Below are positions 33,577-41,183 of a stretch of 64,000 bases of DNA, one piece after another. A program made the position numbers and the translations under genes. Location of the stretch: the NCBI RefSeq assembly GCF_003386535.1, contig NZ_QTTN01000019.1, forward strand, positions 58,131 to 122,130. The letters are read 5' to 3'. Under the pieces are notes generated by a model. That model worked only from the letters and a program-made list of their open reading frames with translations, was not told the origin of the DNA and did no database searches. The number at the start of each line of letters is the position of its first letter. The stretch's first letter is position 1. This DNA comes from Paenibacillus taihuensis (GTDB lineage Bacteria > Bacillota > Bacilli > Paenibacillales > Paenibacillaceae).

Positions 33577-34545
33577 ATGAAATATTTGTTTTCTGTTTTT
33601 CTAGGTGCGGTCAGCTACGGCATTCTGTCTACGATTGTCGTTCATGCTTACGATGCAGGTTACAATCTTGGCGAAGTTGTCGGATCGCAGCTGCTGACCG
33701 GATTTGTGCTATCTTGGCTTATGGTTCTGGTCATGAAAGCACGGAGTAAGCGCAAGGCGAAGGAAGCGGGGACTGCGGAAGAGAAGAGTCTCACTTGGAT
33801 GCAGCGCTTCATGCTCATGTCTGCAGGTATTCCGACTGCTCTGACTGGCTTGCTGTACTATCAGTCGCTTCGTTACATTCCGAACTCGCTCGCGATCGTG
33901 CTGTTGTTCCAGTTCACATGGATGGGCGTACTCATTCAAGCGGTCAGCCAGCGCAAACGCCCTAACGGCATTATGCTGCTGACGGTCTCTATTCTGTTCG
34001 GCGGAACACTGCTTGCTGCCGGCATTATGGAGCAAGGACTTGATGGATTTAACGTAACTGGCGTTGTACTTGGTTTGCTGGCTGCTGTTAGCTATTCGCT
34101 ATTCATTCTGTTCAGCGGCAAAGCAGTTCCTTCTGTTCATCCGGCATACCGCAGCGCTTGGATGATTACAGGCGGATTGATCTTCGTCTTCATTCTGTTC
34201 CCGCCGACGTTCTTGTTCAACGGCGTAATCTGGAGCAGCCTGCTGCTGTTCGGATTCATGCTTGGCTTGTTCGGCGCATTCATCCCTCCGGTACTGTTCG
34301 CCATCGGCGTGCCGCATATTGGCGGCGGCATGGCTGGCATCCTCGGCGCAGCCGAATTGCCAGTGGCGGTAATGCTCTCTGCAGTCGTGCTGCATGAGCA
34401 TGTAAGTGTACTTCAATGGGCAGGCGTTGCGCTCGTCCTGGCAGGTGTTGCGCTCCCGGAGCTTATGAGAAGCGTGTCTCGCGGCGGCGGCTCGAAACGG
34501 AGCCGGAGCTCACGTCTTCCTCAAGCGACGACATCCATCCATTAG
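33577..34545 (+). CDS. EamA-family (DMT) exporter, riboswitch controlled
   Basis: A 322-residue membrane protein starting at ATG 33577, preceded by GGAGGG; the frame also opens upstream at 33526 but that lies in the leader. About ten membrane segments are arranged as two EamA halves (about residues 1-145 and 155-300), ending in a basic, serine-rich tail (SRGGGSKRSRSS). Drug/metabolite transporters of this family export small metabolites. The purine-type ON-switch leader suggests it removes a purine base or nucleoside when it accumulates, by analogy with the adenine-controlled Bacillus efflux gene pbuE (which belongs to a different transporter family). The substrate is inferred from the leader only. 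Confidence 0.88.
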   Translation: MKYLFSVFLGAVSYGILSTIVVHAYDAGYNLGEVVGSQLLTGFVLSWLMVLVMKARSKRKAKEAGTAEEKSLTWMQRFMLMSAGIPTALTGLLYYQSLRYIPNSLAIVLLFQFTWMGVLIQAVSQRKRPNGIMLLTVSILFGGTLLAAGIMEQGLDGFNVTGVVLGLLAAVSYSLFILFSGKAVPSVHPAYRSAWMITGGLIFVFILFPPTFLFNGVIWSSLLLFGFMLGLFGAFIPPVLFAIGVPHIGGGMAGILGAAELPVAVMLSAVVLHEHVSVLQWAGVALVLAGVALPELMRSVSRGGGSKRSRSSRLPQATTSIH

Positions 34546-34570
34546 AATAACGTGCGAAGCCTGAAAGTGC

Positions 34571-34607
34571 GAAGCCCGATTCCAGAGTGACTGGATTCGG
34601 GCTTCTT
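34571..34607 (+). terminator. Terminator of the EamA exporter gene
   Basis: GAAGCCCGATTCCAG (34571-34585) / CTGGATTCGGGCTTC (34591-34605), one mismatch, with short T's following. Confidence 0.82.
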
Positions 34608-34620
34608 GTGATCCAAAAGA

Positions 34621-34815
34621 CTATTCGTTTTCTTCGTTTTGTTCGAATGCGGATTGTGCGCTTGCTGCTGCTTGATTCGCGCCGTTGCTGTTCTCGAACG
34701 CTTCAGCTGCTTGTTCAGCAGAAAATTCAGTATCAGCTGCGCCGGCTACTGGCAGCTTGTTCAGTTCTGTGGACTGAACCTCTGCTTTCGAAACACCATT
34801 TTGCTGATTAGCCAT
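34621..34815 (-). CDS. Small Asn/Gln/Ala-rich protein, gamma-type SASP-like
   Basis: A 64-residue hydrophilic protein starting MANQQNGVSKAEVQ, with AGGAGG nine bases upstream of the ATG. It contains no Trp, Cys or aromatic-rich core. It is rich in N, Q, A, S and E, with a central ADTEFSAEQAAEAF that recalls the TEFASE protease site of gamma-type small acid-soluble spore proteins. Gamma-type SASPs are amino-acid stores degraded at germination. The length fits, but the usual direct repeat is lacking, so the call is tentative. A sporulation-sigma promoter was not identified. Confidence 0.55.
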   Translation of the reverse strand: MANQQNGVSKAEVQSTELNKLPVAGAADTEFSAEQAAEAFENSNGANQAAASAQSAFEQNEENE

Positions 34816-34912
34816 GTGTTAGAACCTCCTGCTCATGTAATTTTTTTTCAACAAGCGTTATCGTACCCGCCAAGTGGGGTTGAATATACATAATGAATTT
34901 GTAAATTTCCAC

Positions 34913-34942
34913 TTGAACCCATTTTGCCTATATGCATATAAT
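34913..34942 (+). promoter_or_regulatory. Sigma-A-type promoter
   Basis: TTGAAC (34913-34918), an 18-base spacer, and a consensus TATAAT (34937-34942). Transcription should begin near 34949, ahead of a small ORF and the UMP-kinase-like gene. Confidence 0.65.
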
Positions 34943-34959
34943 TGATGGAAAGGAATGAA

Positions 34960-35076
34960 ATGGAAGGAGCGATGCGGCTTGAAGATGACGCGGAAGAGAC
35001 CGATGGCGGTAATGGCAGTGGATGTTCAAGTGGAAGTGGGAGTGGAAGCAATCGTTTATATTTATCGAAACACTAA
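34960..35076 (+). CDS. Possible 38-residue Ser/Gly-rich peptide
   Basis: A short frame MEGAMRLEDDAEETDGG...NRLYLSKH with an acidic head and a GSGCSSGSGSGS tail. It sits between a promoter (34913-34942) and an intrinsic terminator whose stem contains its stop codon, so it fills a complete transcription unit. AAAGGA precedes ATG 34960 by five bases, but the predicted transcript start is only ~11 bases upstream; ATG 34972 is an alternative. It could instead be a non-coding leader of the next gene. No family is recognised. Confidence 0.35.
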   Translation: MEGAMRLEDDAEETDGGNGSGCSSGSGSGSNRLYLSKH

Positions 35077-35107
35077 AGCCGTTGCGCTTTAGTGTTTTAT
35101 TTTTTAT
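35071..35107 (+). terminator. Terminator or attenuator just before the UMP-kinase-like gene
   Basis: CACTAAAGC (35071-35079) / GCTTTAGTG (35086-35094), followed by TTTTATTTTTTAT. It lies 20 bases before the GTG at 35127, so transcripts from the promoter at 34913 must read through it to express that gene. Confidence 0.8.
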
Positions 35108-35126
35108 CAAGGGAGCTGAGGCGAAG

Positions 35127-35906
35127 GTGAGCAACAAGTATAAGCGAGTGTTGATCAAGCTGAGTGGCGGTGCCGTGGCGGGAGGAAGCGAATTCGGATT
35201 CGATCCGGAGCGGATGGAGCACATTGCCAATGAAATCATGTCCGTGGTGGAAAAAGGGATCGAGGTATGCCTGGTCATCGGCGGCGGCAACATATTTCGT
35301 GGCAATATGGCTTCCGCATGGGGTATCGAGCGAGCTGAGGCGGACAACATCGGAACACTCGCCACGGTCGTGAACAGCTTAATGCTGCGCGGAGTCCTGA
35401 AGGCGAAGGGCATCCACGAAGTGCGCGTAATGACAGCCATCCCGCTCACCTCCGTTGCAGAGCCTTACATCCGACTTCGAGCGATACACCATCTCGAGAA
35501 AGGCTACATTGTCATCTTCGCCGGCGGGAATGGCCAGCCGTATGTCACGACGGATTACCCGTCCGTTCAGCGGGCGCTGGAAGTGAATTGCGACGCGCTG
35601 CTAGTGGCGAAGCAAGGCGTGGATGGCGTCTTCAGCTCCGATCCGAAGAAGGACGTCTATGCGAGGAAGTTCAGCTCGCTGCACTATAACGACGTGTTGA
35701 AGCATGATCTGCGCATCATGGATCAGTCGGCCTTCATTCTCGCACGGGATTACGAGCTGCCGGTCCATGTGTTCAACTTCGATGAGCCGGGCTCCATGAG
35801 CGCCATCTGTGCAGGGGAGCATCGGGGGACGATCATAAGCAGAGACTCGGTGTTCGCGTACGAGGAGTCCGATCTAGAGGTACAAAGCAAAAAAGCACCG
35901 TCCTGA
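35127..35906 (+). CDS. UMP kinase-like amino acid kinase (PyrH paralogue)
   Basis: A 259-residue cytoplasmic kinase. The frame opens at 35022, but GTG 35127 (after GGAGCTGAGG) gives the PyrH-like start SNKYKRVLIKLSGG. PyrH motifs present are KLSGGAVAGG (phosphate loop), VIGGGNIFRGN (about residues 52-62), the AEPYIRLRAIHHLEK region and VAKQGVDGVFSSDP. PyrH phosphorylates UMP to UDP. The usual pyrH lies between tsf and frr, which are not here, so this is probably a second copy. It carries changes at conserved spots (SGGAV for SGEAL, AGGNGQPYVTTD for AAGTGNPYFSTD), so a changed substrate is possible. It is preceded by an attenuator-like hairpin. Confidence 0.85.
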   Translation: MSNKYKRVLIKLSGGAVAGGSEFGFDPERMEHIANEIMSVVEKGIEVCLVIGGGNIFRGNMASAWGIERAEADNIGTLATVVNSLMLRGVLKAKGIHEVRVMTAIPLTSVAEPYIRLRAIHHLEKGYIVIFAGGNGQPYVTTDYPSVQRALEVNCDALLVAKQGVDGVFSSDPKKDVYARKFSSLHYNDVLKHDLRIMDQSAFILARDYELPVHVFNFDEPGSMSAICAGEHRGTIISRDSVFAYEESDLEVQSKKAPS

Positions 35907-35922
35907 TGAGAGGACGATGCTT
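35890..35922 (-). terminator. Terminator of the 44-residue minus-strand gene
   Basis: AAGCATCGTCCT and AGGACGGTGCTT (minus strand) form a stem followed by TTTTTT. It overlaps the 3' end of the UMP-kinase-like gene. Confidence 0.7.
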
Positions 35923-35969
35923 GGGTCTTCCATAGCGCGCTGGCGCTTATCGATGGTTACACTTGAGGT

Positions 35970-36104
35970 TTAGCAGCTCTTGCCGCCATCTTGCTTGGCG
36001 GCAACATTCTCGCTGTCTTCCGCTAATCGTTCCCCATATTGTTCCAAACGTCCGGGATGCGAGGCTGGGCCTCTGTTCTTCGGCTTGCTGTTTCTTCCTG
36101 TCAT
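35970..36104 (-). CDS. Conserved-looking 44-residue hydrophilic protein
   Basis: ATG 36104 (minus strand) has a near-perfect GGAGGTGA seven bases upstream. The product, MTGRNSKPKNRGPASHPGRL... ending KQDGGKSC, is very hydrophilic, with a basic Pro/Asn head, an acidic middle (YGERLAEDSENV) and no membrane segment. It is followed by its own terminator. This is the style of small spore proteins of Bacillaceae, but no named family is recognised. The strong ribosome site and terminator make it a good gene despite its length. Confidence 0.7.
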   Translation of the reverse strand: MTGRNSKPKNRGPASHPGRLEQYGERLAEDSENVAAKQDGGKSC

Positions 36105-36184
36105 GAGCTTCACCTCCGTCCTTCATAACATGAGCGGGGAGGGGGGAATTCATGCGAGTGGGAGCTGTATTAGCAGGAGCCTCA

Positions 36185-37642
36185 TTATCCCATATCGACG
36201 ATGTGTGTCTGCGCGTTCGAATCATTCGATGCTTTCGGACGCTTCAGCGTTAACGCCAGCAGCAAGCCGAAGATCGCAAGTCCTGCAAGCGCCAGATACG
36301 TATCGTGAAAAGCATGCGACATCGCGTCTGGCATCGGCTTCTCGCCTTCAGCCGCATGGTGATTCGTGCGACTAACAATTAATGTCGTTAATCCTGCAAC
36401 GGAGAACGATGTGACAACTTGCTGCGCAGCGCTGGTCAGCGACGTAACGCGACTGACGAGATCGCTCGGAGCCGACTGAATGAGATGTGTGTTCAGAGCG
36501 AGGAACGAGAGTCCCATGCCCATGCCGAGCATTGCGCGAGGCACGAGGAAGTTCCAGGCGCTGTCGGTAGGATCGATGCGCGAGATCAGATAAGCGCCTA
36601 CCATTACAATCGTCAAGCCGACGATGACAAGCGGCCGTGCGCCTATGCGGTCATACAAGCGTCCGCCGATCGGCATGAACACACCAGCAGCAATCGCTTG
36701 CGGCAGTGTCCACATGCCGGCGTGGAAGGCAGTCATGCCCATCAGCTTCTGCATGAAGAATGGAACGGTGAAGATAATGCCGAACATCACGAATTGAAGC
36801 ACCCATTGCACAATAATGCCGCGAGTGAAGAGCGGGGAGCGGAAGACGCGAAGCTCGAGCAGCGGCTCTTGTTTGCGGAGCAGCTCAACAATGACAAACC
36901 CGATCAGCGCTACGCCGCCGACGACGAGACCGATAATCGTTTTGTCCGACGACCAGCTCGTCGAGCCTTCGCTGAGACCGTAGGACAAGCCGGAGAAAGC
37001 GAGAGGACCTAGTATGATGCCCAGGAAATCTAGCGATGTGGACGCCTTTTTCGGCAGCTTTGGCAGAAGAAGTCCGACCAAGACGACGCCGAGGATGCCG
37101 ACCGGGAGATTAATGAGGAAGATCCACTCCCATTTCACATAGTCGACCAAGTAGCCGGAGATAATCGGGCCAAGCGCCGGTGCGAGCAGAATTGGCATTC
37201 CCATGAGACCCATGATCGAGCCTGCTTTCTCAGGCGGGCTGATACGATACGTCATGGCGAATGCAATCGGTGTGACCATACCGCCGCCAAGCCCTTGCAA
37301 TATGCGGTATGTAATGAGTTGATCCACGTTCGTTGCCGTCGCGCAGAGCACAGAACCGATAGTGAACAGCACGAGGGACAAGAGGAACACTTCCTTGGAG
37401 CCGAACTTGTCGGTCATCCAACCTGCGAGCGGAATAACGGCAGCCTGAGCTAACGCATAGCCAGTTACGGTCCATTGAACCATCGATAGTGTACTGTGGA
37501 AGTCATCCACGAGCACAGGGATGGCGACGTTAACCGCGGTACTGTCGAGAATAACCATGAAAATTCCGACAATGATGGCGATAAGCGGGCCGACAAGTTG
37601 ACGCATGGACGTGAAAGGTAAGACTGGAGATTCAGATTGCAT
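36185..37642 (-). CDS. DHA2-family MFS multidrug transporter (EmrB/QacA type)
   Basis: A 485-residue membrane protein with 14 hydrophobic segments. Motif A-like GWMTDKFGSKEVFLLSL (about residues 72-88) and motif C-like GPIISGYLVDYVKWEWIFLINLPVG (about 158-182) are those of 14-TM proton-drug antiporters. LDSTAVNVAIPVL near residue 30 is the DHA2 signature. AAGGAGG lies ten bases before the ATG. It exports hydrophobic or cationic compounds in exchange for protons. No regulator or HlyD-type partner lies beside it, so the substrate cannot be inferred. Confidence 0.93.
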   Translation of the reverse strand: MQSESPVLPFTSMRQLVGPLIAIIVGIFMVILDSTAVNVAIPVLVDDFHSTLSMVQWTVTGYALAQAAVIPLAGWMTDKFGSKEVFLLSLVLFTIGSVLCATATNVDQLITYRILQGLGGGMVTPIAFAMTYRISPPEKAGSIMGLMGMPILLAPALGPIISGYLVDYVKWEWIFLINLPVGILGVVLVGLLLPKLPKKASTSLDFLGIILGPLAFSGLSYGLSEGSTSWSSDKTIIGLVVGGVALIGFVIVELLRKQEPLLELRVFRSPLFTRGIIVQWVLQFVMFGIIFTVPFFMQKLMGMTAFHAGMWTLPQAIAAGVFMPIGGRLYDRIGARPLVIVGLTIVMVGAYLISRIDPTDSAWNFLVPRAMLGMGMGLSFLALNTHLIQSAPSDLVSRVTSLTSAAQQVVTSFSVAGLTTLIVSRTNHHAAEGEKPMPDAMSHAFHDTYLALAGLAIFGLLLALTLKRPKASNDSNAQTHIVDMG

Positions 37643-37729
37643 AGGTCGTACTGCCTCCTTGGAATATGCCTTATCCTTCCACTTTACCGAAGAGCTCCGG
37701 ACCCTGTCAAAAGGAATTGAAAAACAGCA

Positions 37730-37756
37730 AAGGAGAGGCGAAATTCGCCTCTCCTT
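37730..37756 (-). terminator. Terminator of the thymidine kinase gene
   Basis: AAGGAGAGGCG (37730-37740) / CGCCTCTCCTT (37746-37756). On the minus strand it is followed by TGCTGTTTTTC, directly after the tdk stop. Confidence 0.85.
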
Positions 37757-37761
37757 CTTTA

Positions 37762-38364
37762 TTATTCGCTATCGCTTTGGCTGCGGAAGGCTTGGTTATA
37801 GCACCTTCTGCATACCGGCTTATAGTCTTCGTTGCCGCCGATTTGGATCTGTTCGCCTGCGTTGACCGGCTGTCCGTCGCGGAACCGGATCACCATCGTT
37901 GCTTTGCGATCGCAGTACCAGCAGATCGTCTTGATCTCTTCAATCTTATCCGCCTGCACGAGCAGGTTGTAGCTGCCTTCGAACAGCTGGTTCTGGAAGT
38001 CGTTCTTCAGCCCGAATGCCATAACCGGAATGTTCAGCTCATCCACCACTTGCGTCAGCTGGATAATATGATGCTTCTTCAGAAATTGCGCTTCATCAAT
38101 TAGAACACAGTAAATTTGCTTCGGTCCGCTCGTTGTGAGATGCGATTTCACGCTCTCATATAGATTCGTCTGCTCATCTACCGGAATGGCCGCCCGCTCG
38201 AATCCGACCCTGGAGCCGACAAGCTCCGCGCCGTCTCTTGAGCTGACCGATGGCGAATAGATGAGGACCCGCTTGCCTTGCTCCTCATAGTTATGCGCCA
38301 CTTTAATGATTTCGAACGATTTGCCGCTGTTCATTGTTCCATATTTGTAATAGAGCTGTGCCAC
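37762..38364 (-). CDS. tdk: Thymidine kinase
   Basis: A 200-residue enzyme starting at GTG 38364 (minus strand), with GGGGGAG eight bases upstream; the frame extends to 38391 without a site. Walker A-like GTMNSGKS (about residues 10-17), LIDEAQF (Walker B, about 88-94) and the lasso region with YKPVCRRCY plus CWYCDRK form the four-cysteine zinc site of type II thymidine kinases. It phosphorylates thymidine in the pyrimidine salvage pathway. The length matches Bacillus Tdk (about 195-200). Confidence 0.95.
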   Translation of the reverse strand: MAQLYYKYGTMNSGKSFEIIKVAHNYEEQGKRVLIYSPSVSSRDGAELVGSRVGFERAAIPVDEQTNLYESVKSHLTTSGPKQIYCVLIDEAQFLKKHHIIQLTQVVDELNIPVMAFGLKNDFQNQLFEGSYNLLVQADKIEEIKTICWYCDRKATMVIRFRDGQPVNAGEQIQIGGNEDYKPVCRRCYNQAFRSQSDSE

Positions 38365-38741
38365 GAAAGAATCTCCCCCAAGCAATATCATCTATACTCT
38401 TTTAACATATTCGAGTGTTTGTGACAAGGAAATGATCTGGATTAAAAAAGGCTAGTAACCTCACGCTCCTACAACAAGAATAGTAGAGTTGTTTTGTTGT
38501 TGTTTTGCTGTTGGTTTATGATGTGAAAATTTGGTTGTGGCTTCTCCTCGACCTCTCTGCGATCCGTTTTACTAAACGTTCATAAATCGTCTCCAAAGTG
38601 ATGCTTTCCTTCAACATTGTTAACGGAAAGTTAAATCTTGCAGCAGAGGATTGAATTGCAGAAACTTGCAAGTTATTCTGATTAAAGCAACATGAACACA
38701 TAATAAAACCACAATAAACCAATTTCCTCGAGGGAGGCCCA
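38365..38741. other. Intergenic region without a supported gene
   Basis: About 375 bases between tdk and the PHP gene. It contains a T/G-rich repeat (GTTGTTTTGTTGTTGTTTTG near 38491) and a minus-strand frame (ending 38516, with LKESITLETIYERLVKRI) that could be the tail of a lost protein but has no start or ribosome site. Promoters for the two divergent flanking genes are expected here but not clear. Confidence 0.4.
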
Positions 38742-39724
38742 ATGATGAAAAATATCGTTCTGATCGATCGCAGCAAACCGGTATACAAAGGTAATCTTCA
38801 TCTTCATACGACTTGGTCGGACGGCAGGCTGCCGGCGGCGAAGGTTGTCGAAGCGTTCAAAGCGAAAGGCTATCATTTCATCTGCTTGAGCGATCATGAA
38901 ATTTATACACGCACGGATGAGTTCAATTCAGCTGATTTCATTACGATTCCCGGCATGGAGCGCGGCAGTCTTAATAAAGTTCCGGATAAAGATCCCGGCT
39001 ACCACCTGGGAGCGCTTGATGATCCGACAGAAGAAACGAAGCTTGAGCGCTATGAGCATCTGCAGCAGTTTCCGGTGCCGATTCCGTGGAAAGGCGATCA
39101 CTCTCCGCAGGATATGATCGACGAGCTGCGCGCGCAGGCAACATCGTTATTTTCAACCATCCGGAATGGCATCTGACGAGGTTCGAAGACATGGTGAACT
39201 ACCGCGACTTCTTCGCTATTGAAATTTACAACCATGTAACCGAGTGGTCGACTGCAAGCTCCTATGGAGGGGCCTATTGGGACCACGCGCTGCAGAACGG
39301 CAAACGCGTCTGGGGCATTGCGGCGGACGATTCGCACGGGCACTATCCAAACTGGCGAATTCCAGAGTACGGCGGCGGCTGGGTGCAAGTTCAAGCGGGT
39401 GAGCTGACGCACGAAAGTGTCATTCGCAGCTTGAAGTCCGGTTCCTTCTACTCCAGCTCCGGTCCGGAAGTTTATGATCTGCGCGTCGAAGACGACGGCT
39501 ACCTGAAGATCGAATGCTCGCCTGTCAAGTTCATCCGATTCATCACGCATCCGTTCAATGGACGCAACGCGTTCAATCGTGATGCTTCGCCGGTAACGAG
39601 CGCAGCATTCCGAATCGATGGAGAAGAAAGCTACATTCGTGTGGAATGTGTTGACTTTGAAGGAAATGTCGCATGGTCCAATCCGGTCTTTCCAGGAGAA
39701 TGGAAGGGCAGCTCGCAGCAATGA
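38742..39724 (+). pseudogene. PHP-domain phosphoesterase, single frameshift
   Basis: The first frame (38742-39176) gives a PHP start: GNLHLHTTWSDGRL (HxH metal ligands, about residues 18-31) and FICLSDHEIY. The second frame (39086-39724) continues with GNIVIFNHPEWHL (metal-binding His), GIAADDSHGH (Asp/His) and a C-terminal beta domain. The frames meet near 39130-39145: DELRAQ in frame one joins GNIVIF in frame two if one base is restored in the GCAGGCAAC region. A one-base deletion (or a sequencing error) thus splits a ~327-residue PHP metal-dependent phosphoesterase. GGGAGG precedes the ATG. The MATE gene overlaps its stop. Confidence 0.85.
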
Positions 39725-41061
39725 GAACGAGCGAGCTCGAACTGCATCAGCAGTTCCGCCGAGAGATCACAAGGCTAGTCATTCCTTCCGTGCTCCAGAT
39801 GGTCATCGGCAACTCGTTCTCCCTAATCAACACGGTGATGGTCGGTCGCCTCGGCGATACCGCCATCGCCGTCGTTGCTGCTGCGGGGCAAATCGGATTC
39901 ATCCTCAGCATGATTCTTTCCGCGGTATATGGGATTACGGCTTATATGACACAATTCCACGGAAAACAAGATCAGGAGTCGATGAAGGAAGCGTTTGGAC
40001 TAATGCTCTTATCGAGCGTCATCATAACGTTAATGTTGTTAATTATCGTGCTCTTGTTCCGCAGTTCGATTCTATACCTGTTCATTAACGATTCGAATGC
40101 CGTCCTGCACGGCGTGCAATACTTGTCCGTTCTCATGTTTGTTTATCTCATCAACTCGGTCAAAGATGTCTACGGTCAGGCGCTAGGCTCGATCGGGCGC
40201 AATCGGTTGACGCTTGTTGTGGGATTGATGGCGATGTCGCTGAATGCGGTGCTGGACTATGCCTTGATCTACGGCAAGCTCGGCTTCGCCCGCTACGGTA
40301 TTCAAGGCGCTGCATGGTCAACGCTGGCAGCATCGGTGTTCAGCACGCTGCTCTTACTCGGCTATGTGTATGTGAAGCAGTACTACTTCCACATCACGCC
40401 AAGAGAGATGCTGCGCGGATTCAGCTTCTCCTTCGCCAAGAAGTTATTCGCTACGACGCTCCCGCTGATCCTCCATGAAGGACTTTGGTCGGTCGGCATC
40501 ATACTTTACGCGGTTGCTTTCGGCTACATGGGCGTGTCTGCGCTGGCGACGTTCCAGCTCGCTCGGACGTTGGGCGGTTACTACATGATGGTGATCTTCG
40601 GCTTCGCTTATGCCGCGAAGGTCATGATCGGGCAGAAGCTGGCGCAGGAAGATCCTCGGGAAGCGCTCATCTACGCGAAGAAGTTCACGCGATTATCGGT
40701 TGCCGCATCCATCGTCGTCAGCGTGTTCATAGTTGCATTAAGCCCCTTGATGCTTAAGCTGTTCAGCTACACTAGCCCGGAAGTTCAGACGGCGCTTCAT
40801 CATGTGATGCTCATCCAGGCTGCCGTAATGGTGATGTATTTCCTGAACAATGTCTGGATTGTCGGCATGTTTCGCGCCGGCGGCGACAATGTGTACACGA
40901 TGAAGCTGATCGGCGTGACGACCTGGTTGATCGCATTGCCGCTCGTATTCAGCACCTCGTATCTGTTCCACTGGTCCATCGAAGTCGTTTACTTCATGTT
41001 CGCGATGGAAGAGATCGCGAAAGCATGCATCGGCTATTTCCGTTATCGCTCCAATCGATGA
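39721..41061 (+). CDS. MATE-family efflux transporter
   Basis: A membrane protein of about 446 residues with 12 hydrophobic segments in two similar halves. The family opening is visible: RLVIPSVLQMVIGNSFSLINTVMVGRLGD (about residues 18-46), and the second half starts LFATTLPLILHEGLWS. The frame opens at 39673; ATG 39721 overlaps the PHP stop (ATGA), which suggests coupling, with ATG 39700 as an alternative. MATE pumps export drugs or metabolites using sodium or proton gradients. It lies between the PHP gene and the aminotransferase gene, so it may belong to the same metabolic unit. Confidence 0.9.
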   Translation: MRTSELELHQQFRREITRLVIPSVLQMVIGNSFSLINTVMVGRLGDTAIAVVAAAGQIGFILSMILSAVYGITAYMTQFHGKQDQESMKEAFGLMLLSSVIITLMLLIIVLLFRSSILYLFINDSNAVLHGVQYLSVLMFVYLINSVKDVYGQALGSIGRNRLTLVVGLMAMSLNAVLDYALIYGKLGFARYGIQGAAWSTLAASVFSTLLLLGYVYVKQYYFHITPREMLRGFSFSFAKKLFATTLPLILHEGLWSVGIILYAVAFGYMGVSALATFQLARTLGGYYMMVIFGFAYAAKVMIGQKLAQEDPREALIYAKKFTRLSVAASIVVSVFIVALSPLMLKLFSYTSPEVQTALHHVMLIQAAVMVMYFLNNVWIVGMFRAGGDNVYTMKLIGVTTWLIALPLVFSTSYLFHWSIEVVYFMFAMEEIAKACIGYFRYRSNR

Positions 41062-41124
41062 GCGAACAATCTGACTCTTACCATGAACAACGAGAAGAAA
41101 GTCGCCTAGACTTCTTCAATTAAT

Positions 41125-41167
41125 ACCGACAGAAAACCGACAGAATACCAGCAGAAAACCTACAGCT
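41125..41167 (+). repeat. Four tandem 11-base repeats before the aminotransferase gene
   Basis: Units start at 41125, 41136, 41147 and 41158: ACCGACAGAA, ACCGACAGAA, ACCAGCAGAA, ACCTACAG, each followed by an A or T. They lie just upstream of the ribosome site of the gene at 41184. The 11-base period puts the copies on one face of the helix. Confidence 0.6.
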
Positions 41168-41183
41168 TAAGGAGGCCGCACAG

